A program made the position numbers and the translations under genes. A model generated the notes under the pieces. It had not been told where the DNA came from. It did not search any database and saw nothing but the letters and a program-made list of their open reading frames with translations. Below are positions 1 to 6,085 of a stretch of 6,085 nucleotides of DNA, in pieces (the stretch's first letter is position 1; every line of letters begins with the position of its first letter). The stretch is from positions 1 through 6,085 of the forward strand of contig CAILDT010000949.1 in the NCBI GenBank assembly GCA_903833025.1. The letters run 5' to 3'. This DNA comes from an uncultured Bacteroidota bacterium. GTDB lineage: Bacteria; Bacteroidota; Bacteroidia; 2-12-FULL-35-15.

Positions 1-113
1 CTATTTCTTCCCACTAATTGTTTTTCCCACGCATTAATATGAGTATAACCCAACTTCTCTGTAAAGAAATTAATATCAGCTTCCTCTATATGCGATTCGT
101 TCAGGTATGCCAT
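1..113 (-). CDS. hsdR: Type I restriction endonuclease subunit R, N-terminal fragment
   Basis: Only the first 37 complete codons are present; the gene leaves the window at base 1. The translation starts MAYLNESHIEEADINFFTEK and continues through LGYTHINAWEKQLVGRN. This is the typical opening of Bacteroidota and related type I R subunits, just before the N-terminal PD-(D/E)XK nuclease domain. In this family the full protein is about 1000 residues, with the nuclease domain followed by SF2 helicase/translocase domains; it pulls DNA and cuts it when the HsdS target is unmethylated. None of the catalytic motifs are visible here. The ATG shares one base with the TAA of the DUF262 gene (TAATG), so translation is probably coupled. 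Its position as the last known gene of an hsdM-hsdS operon supports the call. Whether the rest of hsdR is intact cannot be judged. Confidence 0.9.
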   Translation of the reverse strand, partial: MAYLNESHIEEADINFFTEKLGYTHINAWEKQLVGRN

Positions 114-1969
114 TAGCTTTTAATTGTAGCTTCTTTAAAAAAATCCAAACTCCAAATTTCTTCACTTATCAATTTATACAAATCCTGGCGAGTACTTAAA
201 TCTTCTTTTTTATATTGATTGTGAGCTTTGAATGGCAATCCAGACCGATTAATGTAATTAAGAAAATTTGGATTACGTTCGTAACAAGTTGTGTTTAAAG
301 ACTGAGCTAATAAATTTTCCTTGATATAATGCGGCAATTTCACTTCGTACTTCCCATCTCCATAGGATTGATTGGTACCTTGCGGGACCAAGAGTAAATC
401 ACCTAATCGATTTCTCATTTCGTTAAATTCATGCACTTGGCTAAATTCATCTGAATGAAATTCCATTTTATCAGCCCAAATATGTTCGATTTCAAATGGC
501 TTTCCTCCTGGATTATAGAAATACGTTACAAAACTTGTGGATTTACCTGATTGTTGTTCTATGTGTGCAATAATTCTACTTAATAAAAATTTAATAAAAT
601 GTTTATTTTGACCATGCATACCTAACCGAGGCATTCCATTTAAATTCTCCTCAATTTCAGATAATTTCTGGATAAAGATTTCACCCAATTCTGCTACTGA
701 TTTATCTCGTAATTCTAAAACCAAATTATACATAGTATAACGAATAGAACTCTGTGAAAAATTTCGATAGTTAACTCCCCGATATACTGAAAAGGTTTCA
801 ATGAAACGAGCTACAATATTCAATTTTTTATCGATAATATCTTCAGTATCATTTAAACCGATAGGAGCTATTAATAAAGAGTCAGCTAAGGATGTTGCAA
901 ATCCCCATACCTGACTATAGTACAAATGTTCTAAACCTTTTTTCAATTCCCATCTTGCTTTGTAAATTTTGGTAAACACTTTCATATAAAAGACAATATT
1001 TGTGTTTACAAACTCATAAAAATCGTTTGGGTTATTGAGCTTAATTTTATCTGTATTATCTTTTACCCATGTGTGAAATCTTGTACCAATTTTTTCAAAA
1101 TCTTCATTAGCTGCTCCAACCTTACCGGGGCGAATCGTTATTGCATATTTTGCACGCAACCAGGATTGAAAAAAGCTAATATCCGCTTCATTCCACAATT
1201 CATGCAAGTCTTTAATTTCCTTTTTCCATACTACGTTAATCTGGTCTCTTTGTTCTTGTGTTCTGGTTTTCGAAAGCAAATAACCTTTAAGCATCTCGCT
1301 TGGTGTAAGGTTTAAGCCCCGGTCATTCATGGTTTCAAAAATGGTATAAGCATTATCATCCGAATAGGCAATTATGACAACAAGAACAACATTTTGAATT
1401 AACCAATCAATAAAAAAAGGTAACGCTTTTCCTTTTAACTCGTCAGGAAAAAGTGCTGCAATATCATTGTAACGTTCTGTTATGTTTTTTACAGTTTCAT
1501 CGTCTGTTGGTTTTACCTCATATTCACCATTCGTGTATAACGCATCCAAACAATGTTTGCGTTCAGGCACATCCAGGTTAAAAGATTTTTGACCATAAGT
1601 TTCAGAATAAATTAGTGTATCAAGATTAACTTTTTGAGGTAAATCTTTTTGCAAATTGTTCAAATAAATAAGTAAAATAGTTAATGAGGTTAAACGCTGT
1701 TGTCCATCTATTACAGACTTCTTACTTTCTTTATTGCTTAATACTATTGGACCCAGATAATATGAATTATAATTGGCAACCTCCTGACGTTCGTGACTTT
1801 CATCATAGTTGAGATTAAATGATGTTTCCAAATCCGCAATCAGTTGTTCAATATGTTTTTGTTGCCATTTAAATTCACGTTGAAAATAATCAATGGTGTA
1901 TTTTTTATTTGACAAAACATCCGCTATACTGTAATCTTTTGCTTCTATTTTACTTGATACCTGGCTCAT
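113..1969 (-). CDS. DUF262/DUF1524 (GmrSD-like) protein, putative type IV restriction enzyme
   Basis: A 618-residue protein with the two-part GmrSD layout. The N-terminal DUF262 part has YFQREFKW (residues 28-35), the signature VIDGQQRLTSL (DGQQR at 88-92) and FETMNDRGLNLTPSEMLKGY (FETMNDRG at 211-218). In this family DUF262 is ParB-like and binds and hydrolyses nucleotides. The C-terminal DUF1524 part has an HNH-like nuclease pattern: IEHIWADK (EHI at 495-497), RNRLGDLLL (519-527) and NQSYGD (533-538). Characterised relatives (GmrSD, BrxU) cut DNA carrying modified cytosines, so a role against modified phage DNA is likely, but the substrate here is inference. I chose ATG 1969 because it follows an A-rich leader and the conserved domain begins soon after. 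A GTG at 1999 in the same frame would add 10 residues and overlap the preceding gene by 11 bp. The gene lies between hsdS and hsdR and overlaps the hsdR start by one base. Its base composition looks more AT-rich than that of hsdM. Confidence 0.88.
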   Translation of the reverse strand: MSQVSSKIEAKDYSIADVLSNKKYTIDYFQREFKWQQKHIEQLIADLETSFNLNYDESHERQEVANYNSYYLGPIVLSNKESKKSVIDGQQRLTSLTILLIYLNNLQKDLPQKVNLDTLIYSETYGQKSFNLDVPERKHCLDALYTNGEYEVKPTDDETVKNITERYNDIAALFPDELKGKALPFFIDWLIQNVVLVVIIAYSDDNAYTIFETMNDRGLNLTPSEMLKGYLLSKTRTQEQRDQINVVWKKEIKDLHELWNEADISFFQSWLRAKYAITIRPGKVGAANEDFEKIGTRFHTWVKDNTDKIKLNNPNDFYEFVNTNIVFYMKVFTKIYKARWELKKGLEHLYYSQVWGFATSLADSLLIAPIGLNDTEDIIDKKLNIVARFIETFSVYRGVNYRNFSQSSIRYTMYNLVLELRDKSVAELGEIFIQKLSEIEENLNGMPRLGMHGQNKHFIKFLLSRIIAHIEQQSGKSTSFVTYFYNPGGKPFEIEHIWADKMEFHSDEFSQVHEFNEMRNRLGDLLLVPQGTNQSYGDGKYEVKLPHYIKENLLAQSLNTTCYERNPNFLNYINRSGLPFKAHNQYKKEDLSTRQDLYKLISEEIWSLDFFKEATIKS

Positions 1970-1988
1970 ATTTGTTTTTTTATATTTA
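1970..1988 (-). promoter_or_regulatory. A-rich translation leader of the DUF262 gene
   Basis: The 19 bases between the TAA of the 184-residue gene and ATG 1969 are almost all A and T on the coding strand, with a run of seven A just upstream of the ATG and no Shine-Dalgarno motif. A-rich, SD-less leaders are common in Bacteroidota. This favours ATG 1969 over the upstream GTG at 1999. The choice is inference. Confidence 0.45.
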
Positions 1989-2543
1989 TTAAACCTCACA
2001 AACTATAAATTTCACATTCGGATATTGTGACTTCTTTGTTTCAAAATAATTTGTATTCAAAGTGTCCAGTGCCGTTTCATTAAAAGCAATAAATCCGTCC
2101 TTTCCATCATCAAATTTCTTCAACTCATTCCTGAGTTTTGTTTGAAAGAAAGAGCAAGCAGAATTGAAAGCTTCTCCTATAATAATTCTTTCATCCTTAT
2201 CCGTTATTGTCATATCATTACCTGCCTTATTGCTCATGCTTAGTTTAATACTTTTTATAGAATGTTCTTCAAAAAGTATTTGAGCCGCTTTGAGAATAAC
2301 AATATCAGAATATATACGATTACTGATTTCAAAGAAAGACAAGTTTTGGTATGGACCAAAAGAAATCTCATTTCTTTTGGTCCAGCTCATAAAACCTATT
2401 GTTCCAATGTCCATAGGGAAATTCACATTTGTTTCTTCCATTGACATTTCATAAATTTTTGTTAAGTCAATTAGCTGTTCAAATGAAAGTGTTTCATTAA
2501 ACTGAGTTGATAACAAAAATGTTTCCTTTTTATTTTTTCCCAT
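1989..2543 (-). CDS. Uncharacterised 184-residue protein embedded in the type I RM operon
   Basis: I do not recognise a named family. The protein is soluble-looking, with no signal peptide or membrane segment, and mixes charged helices with short hydrophobic strands. Residues 68-94 (from LSFFEISNRIYSDIVILKAA) look helical. Residues 97-126 look like two or three beta strands ending in ERIIIGEAFNSACSFFQTKL. The spacing of D110 and E124, on strands before an amphipathic helix, resembles a PD-(D/E)XK nuclease core. However, the lysine expected two residues after the glutamate is F126, so the site would be degenerate or rearranged; this is a weak inference. The ATG overlaps the end of hsdS by 14 bp and the stop lies 19 bp before the DUF262 ATG, so the gene is surely cotranscribed. 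It sits in the slot between hsdS and hsdR where other type I loci carry accessory genes such as prrC. A partner or regulator of the DUF262 enzyme or of HsdR is possible but unproven. Confidence 0.8.
   Translation of the reverse strand: MGKNKKETFLLSTQFNETLSFEQLIDLTKIYEMSMEETNVNFPMDIGTIGFMSWTKRNEISFGPYQNLSFFEISNRIYSDIVILKAAQILFEEHSIKSIKLSMSNKAGNDMTITDKDERIIIGEAFNSACSFFQTKLRNELKKFDDGKDGFIAFNETALDTLNTNYFETKKSQYPNVKFIVCEV
2352..2384. repeat. Perfect 15-bp inverted repeat with 3-nt loop inside the 184-residue gene
   Basis: TGGACCAAAAGAAAT (2352-2366) is followed by CTC and then by its exact reverse complement ATTTCTTTTGGTCCA (2370-2384). Pairing stops at the next base on each side. In the mRNA it would form a 15-bp stem with a GAG loop. 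It covers exactly 11 codons, W54 to P64. No T-run follows on the minus strand, so it does not look like an intrinsic terminator. Function is unknown. Confidence 0.9.
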
Positions 2544-3762
2544 AATTTGTTATTGGCTCTGCTGCCATTCCCATTCTTTCTTCCTCCTCTTCCACCAAAT
2601 GCTCCACACTTAACTTCCCACTTATCAACCGTGGTAATAATAAATCGCGGGTTTCTTGGAGGAGTTGGTTTTTTTCTTTTAGAATTTGTATTTCCTCAAA
2701 AAAAGGAGTAACTATTTTATTGAATTTAAAAAGTGAACCATCATCAGGTATTAAAATGTATTCTTGTTTTAAAAATTTAAAATGCCTTGCATAATGAAAA
2801 TTTGATAAGTCAATATTCTTAATTGCGATATAGAAATAAGAAGGCAGCAAATTTTTATTTTTCGGATAGAGCAATTGTGTCCCATCTGCACCAGATACAA
2901 AAGGATAATTTAAAAATTTTATCCTTCTTGTATGGTCACCAAAAACCAACAGTGGTAATGGTTCAAATTGGACAAGACTTTCATCATTCGTATAGCCAGC
3001 AATAAATTTATCGCCTTGGTCAATGATTGGATACATTCCTCCTGTAAGATATTTGTCTGAACTAATTTTAGGCTTTCTCTTTACAGTAGCAAGGACTTTA
3101 TCTAATCTTTGTTTCTCCCAACCCTCCGGCAACCCATCCACCACCTTCACTTTTTCATAACCCGGAAAACGCAACCTTACAAACCACTCTTTGTAAATTT
3201 CCTCTGCCATTTCTTCCAATAGCTTTATCCGTTTTGTATTGTTTTCTATTAACTCATCATAAGAGGAAAGAATGGAAGCGATTTTTTGTTGGATAGGGAG
3301 TGGGGGTAATTTCATCTTCATATTTTTTGCAACTCCAACATTGAAATGTTGTTGAGCAACACCAACTAAACTTCCAAATATTGCTCCTTTACCGATAGGC
3401 GAATTAATGTAATTACACAAAAACCTTGCATCTACCATACTGTGGTCAGGTCTAACAATAACTAAATCTGAACAATTAACTTCTTCGAAGTTATCAGGTA
3501 TTACGCAAGCTGTCCCGGGATATCCAGTCCTTACAATTGCAATATCTCCTGGGTATAATTTTGATTTTCTGATTTTCTTATTGAAATCGAATGAAATGTA
3601 CTTAGTTTGACTCGGCTCTAAATTTAATTTAAAAGGTAAGATATTTTGGGAACGAAGAAATAATACTCCTTCTTCAACATATTCATCAGCCATAGGACCT
3701 ACATAACCAACGGTTAAATTCAAGCAAACAGTTTCTAATTTTATTTGAGGCCAATTATTCAT
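2530..3762 (-). CDS. hsdS: Type I restriction-modification specificity subunit S
   Basis: A 410-residue HsdS, the subunit that reads the bipartite DNA target and bridges the two HsdM copies and HsdR. It shows the usual two-fold layout. Target recognition domain 1 covers about residues 1-150. The central conserved helix follows from KLPPLPIQQKIASILSSYDE (151-170) to about 198, including LIENNTKRIKLLEEMAEEIY. TRD2 runs about 212-345, opening with LPEGWEKQRL. A second conserved helix covers about 350-385 and ends in TRDLLLPRLISGKLS. The two helices set the spacing between the half-sites. Length is normal for the family and both TRDs look complete. The TRDs are not alike, so an asymmetric target is expected, but its sequence cannot be read from the protein. 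The ATG overlaps the hsdM stop by 8 bp (ATGAATAA), and the end overlaps the next gene by 14 bp. The C-terminal tail after residue 388 is acidic and low in complexity (EEEEER), probably unstructured. Confidence 0.95.
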   Translation of the reverse strand: MNNWPQIKLETVCLNLTVGYVGPMADEYVEEGVLFLRSQNILPFKLNLEPSQTKYISFDFNKKIRKSKLYPGDIAIVRTGYPGTACVIPDNFEEVNCSDLVIVRPDHSMVDARFLCNYINSPIGKGAIFGSLVGVAQQHFNVGVAKNMKMKLPPLPIQQKIASILSSYDELIENNTKRIKLLEEMAEEIYKEWFVRLRFPGYEKVKVVDGLPEGWEKQRLDKVLATVKRKPKISSDKYLTGGMYPIIDQGDKFIAGYTNDESLVQFEPLPLLVFGDHTRRIKFLNYPFVSGADGTQLLYPKNKNLLPSYFYIAIKNIDLSNFHYARHFKFLKQEYILIPDDGSLFKFNKIVTPFFEEIQILKEKNQLLQETRDLLLPRLISGKLSVEHLVEEEEERMGMAAEPITNYGKK

Positions 3763-5869
3763 ATAAAGCCTTTAAACTTATATCTATTCCTTTTTCAATT
3801 CTTATTGCTGATTTATTTAATTCAATCAAAGTTTTGTGATGATTAAATAAATATTCTTTGAATTCTCCTTCAGAAACTTCATCACCTTCTAAGGCCACCC
3901 CCACATACCTTCCCGCATTTAAACTATAATCCTGCTCCTCCACATATTCTGTTTTATCAGCCAGTTTGCACAATCCCACTACATCATTATATACCCCATC
4001 AGGAAAGCGGCTTTGCAGCCAATGAATATTCGTATGCCAATAATTTACTTGCTCCAATGCCACTTTCCAGTTTTGTTGCAATTCATCCAATGCCCTGCTC
4101 ACCGTGTTTAATTCAAGCTCTGCCCAGGTTTTATCTGCTTTTAGTTTTAACGCTTTATCGGCTTCTGCCCATAGTGCTATTAAAGCATCTTTGTTGGTTT
4201 TCAGTGCAGCATCTGTTTCTTTCAGTGCAGTTAAATAAACACTTAGCTTGGAAGTAAAAGCCAATTGCTTTTTGTTAGAGATTGCTTCGTTCCTCGCAAT
4301 GACGGGAGGTGAAGGGAGTGCTGGGTTGTTTGCAATGACGAAGTCGTTTAACCTTTTTACAAAACCTGTTTTGTCCAATGCCTTTTGTTCATCCGCTTTT
4401 CGTTTGGTTTTGCTGTCTTCAGCATATTGTTTTAAATTGGTACGAGTAGTTTGCAGTTTTGTTTGCAAGACATCAAATGCAGTGGGTAGTTCGGTAATGG
4501 CTGCTGTAGCATTTACAATGTATCTGTTTATTAATTCTAAATATCTATCCGTTTCGCCTCTGTACAAACGAACAATAGCGGTAAGGTTTTGAATATGCTC
4601 TTCTTTCCATTCGCGGTGCGCACGGTCTATTTGATAATAAGTGTTGCGGGCATCAATAAAAAGTATTTTGTCTTTGCGTTCTGTAATTGCTTTTGATTTA
4701 TCAAAAAACCACAGTGTAGCGGGCAATGTAACCGTAAAAAACATATTGGATGGCATACTCACCATACAATCCACAATACCTGAGTCCACTATTTTTTTTC
4801 GTATTTCATATTCCGAATTGCCTGCATCCGAAGCCGAATTGGGCATTACAAATCCTGCCCTTCCTTTTTCATTTAGTGAAGTAGCAAATAATGAAATCCA
4901 TAAATAATTGGCATCTGTAATGCTATCATCGGTATTCTTGCCTTTGTTTTTCGGCAAGCCATAGTGGTAAAACCGCTCATCATTTTTCACTGTGCTTTCT
5001 TTTACAGACTTTACATTAAAAGGAGGATTCGCCATCACAAAATCAAATTTACCAAAGCCATCATAAGGGTTACTTTCGTACGAATTCACTTCTGTTATTT
5101 CACCCCTTATATTATTTACCATCAGGTTCATCTTTGCCAGCCGTGCCGTTTCGCCCATATATTCCTGCCCATACACATATATATCATTCAGGTCGTGCTT
5201 GGCTTCCTGCACAAACTTGGCACTCTGCACAAACATACCCCCCGACCCACAGGCAGGGTCGTATATCTTGCCTGCATAAGGCTCTATCACTTCCACAATA
5301 AAACGAACTACAGAAGTAGGAGTAAAAAATTCACCCCCTTTTTGTCCTTCGCTCATTGCAAATTCGCCCAGGAAAAATTCATATATCTTCCCAAACACAT
5401 CGCCTGTAGCATCTTTCGGTATATCCGAAAATGTTTTCAGCAATTGAGGAAGTATATCTGCTTTCTTTTTTTCAATATCAAAAAATGCTTCCTTGGGCAA
5501 TACATTTTTAAACTTTTCGTCCTGATGCTTTTCAATTCCTTCCATCGCTTTGCGCAATGCCTTTGCCATACTTTTATCACCGGGAAGTTTTAAAAGAAAA
5601 TCGTAACGGGCAAAGTCAGGCAAATAAAATCCGCACTTTTCAATAGCAATAGATTCAATAGCCCGCTCTAAACGTGTGCCTTTGTCTTTATTAAATTCTT
5701 TGGTAATCTCCTCTTCGTAATGGCTGTATTTATTATCAGCAAACCTTAAAAAGATTAACCCCAGCACCGGCACCGCATAATCAGCAGCTTTTAATCCGCC
5801 ATACGCACGAAGCGAATTGGCAGAATCCCAAAGGTCTTTTTCTAATTTTTTTAATTGCTCGTTGGTCAT
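3755..5869 (-). CDS. hsdM: Type I restriction-modification DNA adenine methyltransferase subunit M
   Basis: A 704-residue N6-adenine methyltransferase. With HsdS it methylates the host target using S-adenosylmethionine, and it is also needed for restriction. The HsdM N-terminal helical domain covers about residues 3-130, starting MTNEQLKKLEKDLWDSANSL, the standard family opening. The methyltransferase domain follows with GGEFFTP (178-184), SAM-binding motif I DPACGSGG (204-211) and catalytic motif IV NPPF (281-284). The C-terminal part is long: about residues 430-620 are rich in Lys, Ala, Glu and Leu and look coiled-coil, followed by the conserved SLNAGRYVGVA (649-659). Well-studied HsdM proteins such as EcoKI have about 530 residues; longer forms with this tail are known. 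All visible catalytic residues are intact. Residues about 511-530 are encoded by an inserted dispersed repeat (described separately). It is the first gene of the operon, with a promoter-like element 17 bp upstream of the ATG and an A-rich leader without a Shine-Dalgarno site. Confidence 0.96.
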   Translation of the reverse strand: MTNEQLKKLEKDLWDSANSLRAYGGLKAADYAVPVLGLIFLRFADNKYSHYEEEITKEFNKDKGTRLERAIESIAIEKCGFYLPDFARYDFLLKLPGDKSMAKALRKAMEGIEKHQDEKFKNVLPKEAFFDIEKKKADILPQLLKTFSDIPKDATGDVFGKIYEFFLGEFAMSEGQKGGEFFTPTSVVRFIVEVIEPYAGKIYDPACGSGGMFVQSAKFVQEAKHDLNDIYVYGQEYMGETARLAKMNLMVNNIRGEITEVNSYESNPYDGFGKFDFVMANPPFNVKSVKESTVKNDERFYHYGLPKNKGKNTDDSITDANYLWISLFATSLNEKGRAGFVMPNSASDAGNSEYEIRKKIVDSGIVDCMVSMPSNMFFTVTLPATLWFFDKSKAITERKDKILFIDARNTYYQIDRAHREWKEEHIQNLTAIVRLYRGETDRYLELINRYIVNATAAITELPTAFDVLQTKLQTTRTNLKQYAEDSKTKRKADEQKALDKTGFVKRLNDFVIANNPALPSPPVIARNEAISNKKQLAFTSKLSVYLTALKETDAALKTNKDALIALWAEADKALKLKADKTWAELELNTVSRALDELQQNWKVALEQVNYWHTNIHWLQSRFPDGVYNDVVGLCKLADKTEYVEEQDYSLNAGRYVGVALEGDEVSEGEFKEYLFNHHKTLIELNKSAIRIEKGIDISLKALYE
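3769..3773 (-). promoter_or_regulatory. Possible Shine-Dalgarno site of hsdS
   Basis: The coding strand reads AAAGG, then six bases, then ATG 3762. This is the only start in the window with a recognisable SD-like sequence at a good distance. It lies within the end of hsdM and could support reinitiation at hsdS after the overlapping hsdM stop. A five-base match may be chance. Confidence 0.3.
4277..4340. repeat. Dispersed REP-like repeat inserted in frame in hsdM
   Basis: On the minus strand the segment ending near 4277 contains GTCATTGCGAGGAACGAAGC followed by AATCTCT. I recognise this from memory as a short dispersed palindromic repeat common between genes in many Bacteroidota and other bacteria. 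It has outer arms ATTGC (4281-4285) and GCAAT (4296-4300). A second partial copy of the end, GCAATGACG, occurs at 4296-4304 and again at 4332-4340, 36 bp apart. It is read in frame as VIANNPALPSPPVIARNEAI (residues 511-530), so VIA is repeated. Exact element ends are uncertain, and the family assignment needs a genome-wide search. Confidence 0.7.
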
Positions 5870-5886
5870 CTATAATTATTTTTTTT

Positions 5887-5912
5887 CAAAAGTACTTTAA
5901 TTTGAATACAAA
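5887..5912 (-). promoter_or_regulatory. Candidate Bacteroidota-type promoter of the hsd operon
   Basis: The coding strand has TACTTTTG at 5894-5887, an exact match to the Bacteroidota -7 consensus TAnnTTTG. A TTTG at 5912-5909 could be the -33 element, but only 14 bases separate the two, shorter than the roughly 19 usual, so that half is doubtful. Transcription would start about 10-12 bases before the hsdM ATG, giving a short leader. The stretch 5901-5912 is also a small inverted repeat (TTTG-aata-CAAA) that could bind a regulator, though it may be chance. Confidence 0.5.
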
Positions 5913-5975
5913 TTTTGGTTTGTTTTTAAATTAATAGTTCAACACCGGCACTTGAATACCTACAATACCGTTAAC

Positions 5976-6085
5976 TCGGACCGGAGTTACAGTAAGTCGG
6001 ATAAGAGTTACGATAAGTCGGATAAGAGTTACAGTAAGTCGGACAGGAGTTACGATAAGTCGGATAAGAGTTACAGTAAGTCGGA
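5976..6085. repeat. 21-bp tandem repeat array, continuing beyond the window
   Basis: Five complete 21-bp units start at 5976, 5997, 6018, 6039 and 6060, and a sixth begins at 6081 and is cut by the window end. Each unit starts TCGGA, has GAGTTAC in the middle and ends TAAG (AGTAAG or ATAAG). Units alternate between TTACAGTAAG (1, 3, 5) and TTACGATAAG (2, 4), giving a 42-bp higher-order period. The only other variation is after TCGGA: CCGG in unit 1, TAAG in units 2, 3 and 5, CAGG in unit 4. There are no spacers, so it is not a CRISPR array. Because 21 is a multiple of three, some frames stay open through the array. Confidence 0.93.

Noticed and set aside
1970..1999. GTG 1999 as the start of the DUF262 gene
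   Set aside because: It adds a Lys/Asn-rich stretch with no sign of conservation, and ATG 1969 has an A-rich leader. It is kept as an alternative, not ruled out.
2262..2444. 60-codon plus-strand frame across the hairpin
   Set aside because: It mirrors part of the 184-residue protein only because the inverted repeat reads alike on both strands. It has no independent coding support.
4057..4907. Three plus-strand open frames opposite the hsdM C-terminal half
   Set aside because: They are antisense to a clearly coding gene and show no recognisable motifs. One of them simply reads through the dispersed repeat.
4964..5593. Open reading frame of 209 codons on the plus strand
   Set aside because: It is antisense to the most conserved part of hsdM, including motifs I and IV. 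Its translation is rich in His, Phe, Cys and Ile, with no domain-like pattern, as expected for a shadow frame.
5972..5989. Inverted repeat TAACTC / GAGTTA with a 6-nt loop, as a terminator
   Set aside because: The stem is only 6 bp with no T-run, and the right arm is part of the tandem repeat unit.
5976..6085. Possible CRISPR array
   Set aside because: Units of 21 bp follow each other directly without spacers, and differences between units are small substitutions.

Overview
The window is most likely from a Bacteroidota chromosome. The evidence is an AT-rich sequence, start codons preceded by A-rich leaders rather than clear Shine-Dalgarno sites, and a TAnnTTTG-type -7 promoter element upstream of the first gene. 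Protein style also fits, for example the HsdR N-terminus and the long HsdM. A genus cannot be fixed from the sequence alone.

All genes lie on the minus strand and read from high to low coordinates as one tightly packed operon: hsdM (5869-3755), hsdS (3762-2530), a 184-residue gene of unknown family (2543-1989), a DUF262/DUF1524 (GmrSD-like) gene (1969-113) and the first 37 codons of hsdR (113 to the window edge). Neighbouring genes overlap by 8, 14 and 1 bp. The only gap is 19 bp, between the 184-residue gene and the DUF262 gene. This is a type I restriction-modification locus: HsdM methylates adenine, HsdS selects the site, and HsdR translocates and cuts. Two extra genes sit between hsdS and hsdR. 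DUF262/DUF1524 proteins include type IV enzymes that cut modified phage DNA, so the operon may pair cutting of unmethylated DNA with a second defence against modified DNA. The 184-residue protein is the least explained component.

The 216 bp upstream of hsdM hold a candidate promoter and a 21-bp tandem repeat array (5976 to at least 6085) that runs off the window.

Two further structures lie inside genes. A perfect 15-bp inverted repeat with a 3-nt loop falls in the 184-residue gene (2352-2384). A dispersed repeat of the GTCATTGCGAGGAACGAAGC type sits in frame in the C-terminal part of hsdM (about 4277-4340) and adds peptide sequence without breaking the gene.
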